Positions 7,190 through 7,891 of a stretch of 7,891 bases of DNA are shown piece after piece. Made by a program: the position numbers and the translations under genes. The first letter of the stretch is position 1; each line of letters opens with the position of its first letter. The stretch is from positions 1 to 7,891 of the forward strand of contig WJJR01000247.1 of assembly GCA_014729565.1 (NCBI GenBank), read 5' to 3'. The notes beneath the pieces were generated by a model. The model ran no database searches, was not told the DNA's origin, and worked only from the letters and a program-made list of their open reading frames with translations. This DNA is from Candidatus Zixiibacteriota bacterium (GTDB lineage Bacteria > Zixibacteria > MSB-5A5 > WJJR01).

Positions 7190-7208
7190 CTGTCGCAGAT
7201 GGTATATT
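7181..7208 (+). promoter_or_regulatory. Candidate sigma-70-type promoter for the exported-protein gene
   Basis: TTGTGA (7181-7186, 4 of 6 matches to TTGACA) is followed after 16 bases by TATATT (7203-7208, 5 of 6 matches to TATAAT). Transcription would begin near 7215, giving a leader of about 80 bases before ATG 7296. It lies downstream of the pil terminator, where a new promoter is expected. The consensus of this organism is unknown. Confidence 0.45.
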
Positions 7209-7216
7209 CTGGTACG

Positions 7217-7262
7217 TTGGTTTGTCTTCCAACTTTGCGCTCCGGACAAATCGGAGCATTTT
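7217..7262 (+). promoter_or_regulatory. Attenuator-like leader: terminator-type hairpin with a competing upstream stem
   Basis: GCTCCG (7239-7244) pairs with CGGAGC (7252-7257) around a 7-base loop, followed by A and TTTT (7259-7262), which resembles a weak intrinsic terminator before the start codon. Its loop sequence GACAAA (7245-7250) is the exact complement of TTTGTC (7221-7226). That pairing can extend by GC and GU pairs towards 7217 and 7254 and would trap the left arm and invade the right arm of the hairpin. The two folds are therefore mutually exclusive, as in antiterminator/terminator leaders. No ligand, leader peptide or protein site is recognised. Confidence 0.3.
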
Positions 7263-7295
7263 GACCTTGAATGGGACAGCAAGAGTGGAGGTGGT

Positions 7296-7891
7296 ATGTC
7301 GGATCAGGGGACCACGGTCTTGGGGAGGTCATTGGTATATGCGCACACTCGTGTTGTAAGATGTGTGCTGGCAATGGCTATCGTTTGTCTCTTGGTGTGT
7401 TCAGCACTTGCGGCACCAGACAATGAAGCAGCACCCAACGCGACTGCGACACGATCAACTGATTTGACAACATACCATGATGCCAATACCCTGCGGATGT
7501 TCCTCACCAACACCGGTTCATTCGCCCACGATCAAGCGGGAATGTTTGGTCGATCGGATGGATTGTATTTCACCAAGCACCTGGATAGGACCGTCGTGTA
7601 CGCCGCCGGTTTGTGGATCGGGGCAGTCGTCGATGGGCAGCCTCGCGTAACGGTGGCGGAGTACAGCGACGAATACGTTCCGGGGCCAATGTTGGGTGGG
7701 ACGTTTCAGCCCGATCGACCGGAGTACCGAGTTTATAAGATCTCTGCCGGAGATACGCCGGCATCCAATCCGGACTATGCCGATTGGCCGTTTGACCAGG
7801 GCGCACCTGCGCTCAAGGACCATGCCGGTGATGATTCGCTCGATGCCAACGGCGAACGCATACCGCTGCTCAAGGGGAGTCAGGCGTTATG
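7296..7891 (+). CDS. Exported protein of unknown function with GLWIGA / VAEYSDEY motifs, 3' truncated
   Basis: The frame stays open from ATG 7296 to the window end (198 codons plus two bases). GGAGGT at 7287-7292 is a strong but closely spaced ribosome site. The N terminus is long for a signal peptide, with basic residues Arg19 and Arg22, a hydrophobic core 23-38, and probable cleavage after SALA (36-39). Cys35 has Val at -1, so it is not a clear lipoprotein. The mature part contains MFLTNTGSF (68-76), DGLYF (88-92), VVYAAGLWIGAVVDG (100-114), RVTVAEYSDEYVPGP (117-131), PEYRVYKI (142-149) and DWPFDQGAP (163-171). I recall these blocks from large exported proteins of uncultured FCB-group bacteria that often end in a sorting or dockerin-like domain. 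The C terminus lies outside the window, so no anchoring or secretion route can be assigned. It is separated from the pil operon by a terminator, and no link to pili is shown. Confidence 0.82.
   Translation, partial: MSDQGTTVLGRSLVYAHTRVVRCVLAMAIVCLLVCSALAAPDNEAAPNATATRSTDLTTYHDANTLRMFLTNTGSFAHDQAGMFGRSDGLYFTKHLDRTVVYAAGLWIGAVVDGQPRVTVAEYSDEYVPGPMLGGTFQPDRPEYRVYKISAGDTPASNPDYADWPFDQGAPALKDHAGDDSLDANGERIPLLKGSQAL

Noticed and set aside
7210..7225. Possible sigma-54 promoter (TGGTACG then TTTG)
   Set aside because: GG at 7211-7212 is followed after 10 bases by TG instead of the required GC, so the -12 element is not met.
7147..7359. 70-codon open frame running into the exported-protein gene
   Set aside because: It spans the putative promoter and leader, has no ribosome site, and overlaps the better-supported frame from 7296.
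1..7891. CRISPR arrays, tRNA or rRNA genes, insertion sequences, phage genes
   Set aside because: No spaced direct repeats, cloverleaf-like segments, transposase motifs or phage hallmarks were seen; the window is an ordinary chromosomal operon with unusual domain arrangements.

Overview
The window is a type IV pilus (T4P) alignment-complex and secretin operon. It is preceded by the 3' part of a sigma-54-type response-regulator gene and followed, after a strong terminator, by the 5' part of an unrelated exported-protein gene. All genes are on the + strand. The moderately GC-rich sequence, the T4P gene set and the family of the last exported protein (blocks such as YAAGLWIGA, VAEYSDEY and EYRVYKI) suggest an uncultured diderm bacterium, perhaps of the FCB superphylum (a Zixibacteria-, KSB1- or Marinimicrobia-like lineage). 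That placement is inferred from recall of similar proteins, not from a search.

Layout. 1-1301: an NtrC/PilR-like regulator truncated at its 5' end. The window opens inside what is probably the phospho-acceptor Asp codon. It keeps the ATPase motifs and a Fis-type HTH, but the GAFTGA sigma-54 contact motif is replaced by GGAGSG. 1302-1591: a 290-base gap with two short hairpins and no convincing promoter. 1592-7044: pilM, pilN, pilO, an AMIN-PilP fusion gene and pilQ, with gaps of 1, 52 and 25 bases and then a 4-base overlap, ending in a 10-bp-stem intrinsic terminator at 7080-7108. 7109-7295: a gap with a candidate sigma-70 promoter, a dyad over its -35 element, and a leader that can form either a terminator-like hairpin or a competing stem. 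7296-7891: the start of an exported protein, cut by the window end.

How the genes work together. In known T4P machines, cytoplasmic actin-like PilM binds the N-terminal INLLP motif of PilN. PilN and PilO form membrane-anchored coiled-coil heterodimers, and PilP links them to the N0 domain of the outer-membrane secretin PilQ. Here the AMIN (peptidoglycan- or envelope-binding) module that usually sits at the N terminus of PilQ is absent from a short 437-residue PilQ. It appears instead at the N terminus of PilP, separated from the PilP core by about 280 residues of mostly low-complexity, acidic linker. The pilus motors, platform protein and pilins are not in the window.

Most unusual points: the rearranged AMIN/PilP/PilQ architecture, the missing GAFTGA motif in the neighbouring regulator, and the attenuator-like leader before the final gene. 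None amounts to a wholly new system; they are variations on a known machine plus one poorly characterised exported protein.
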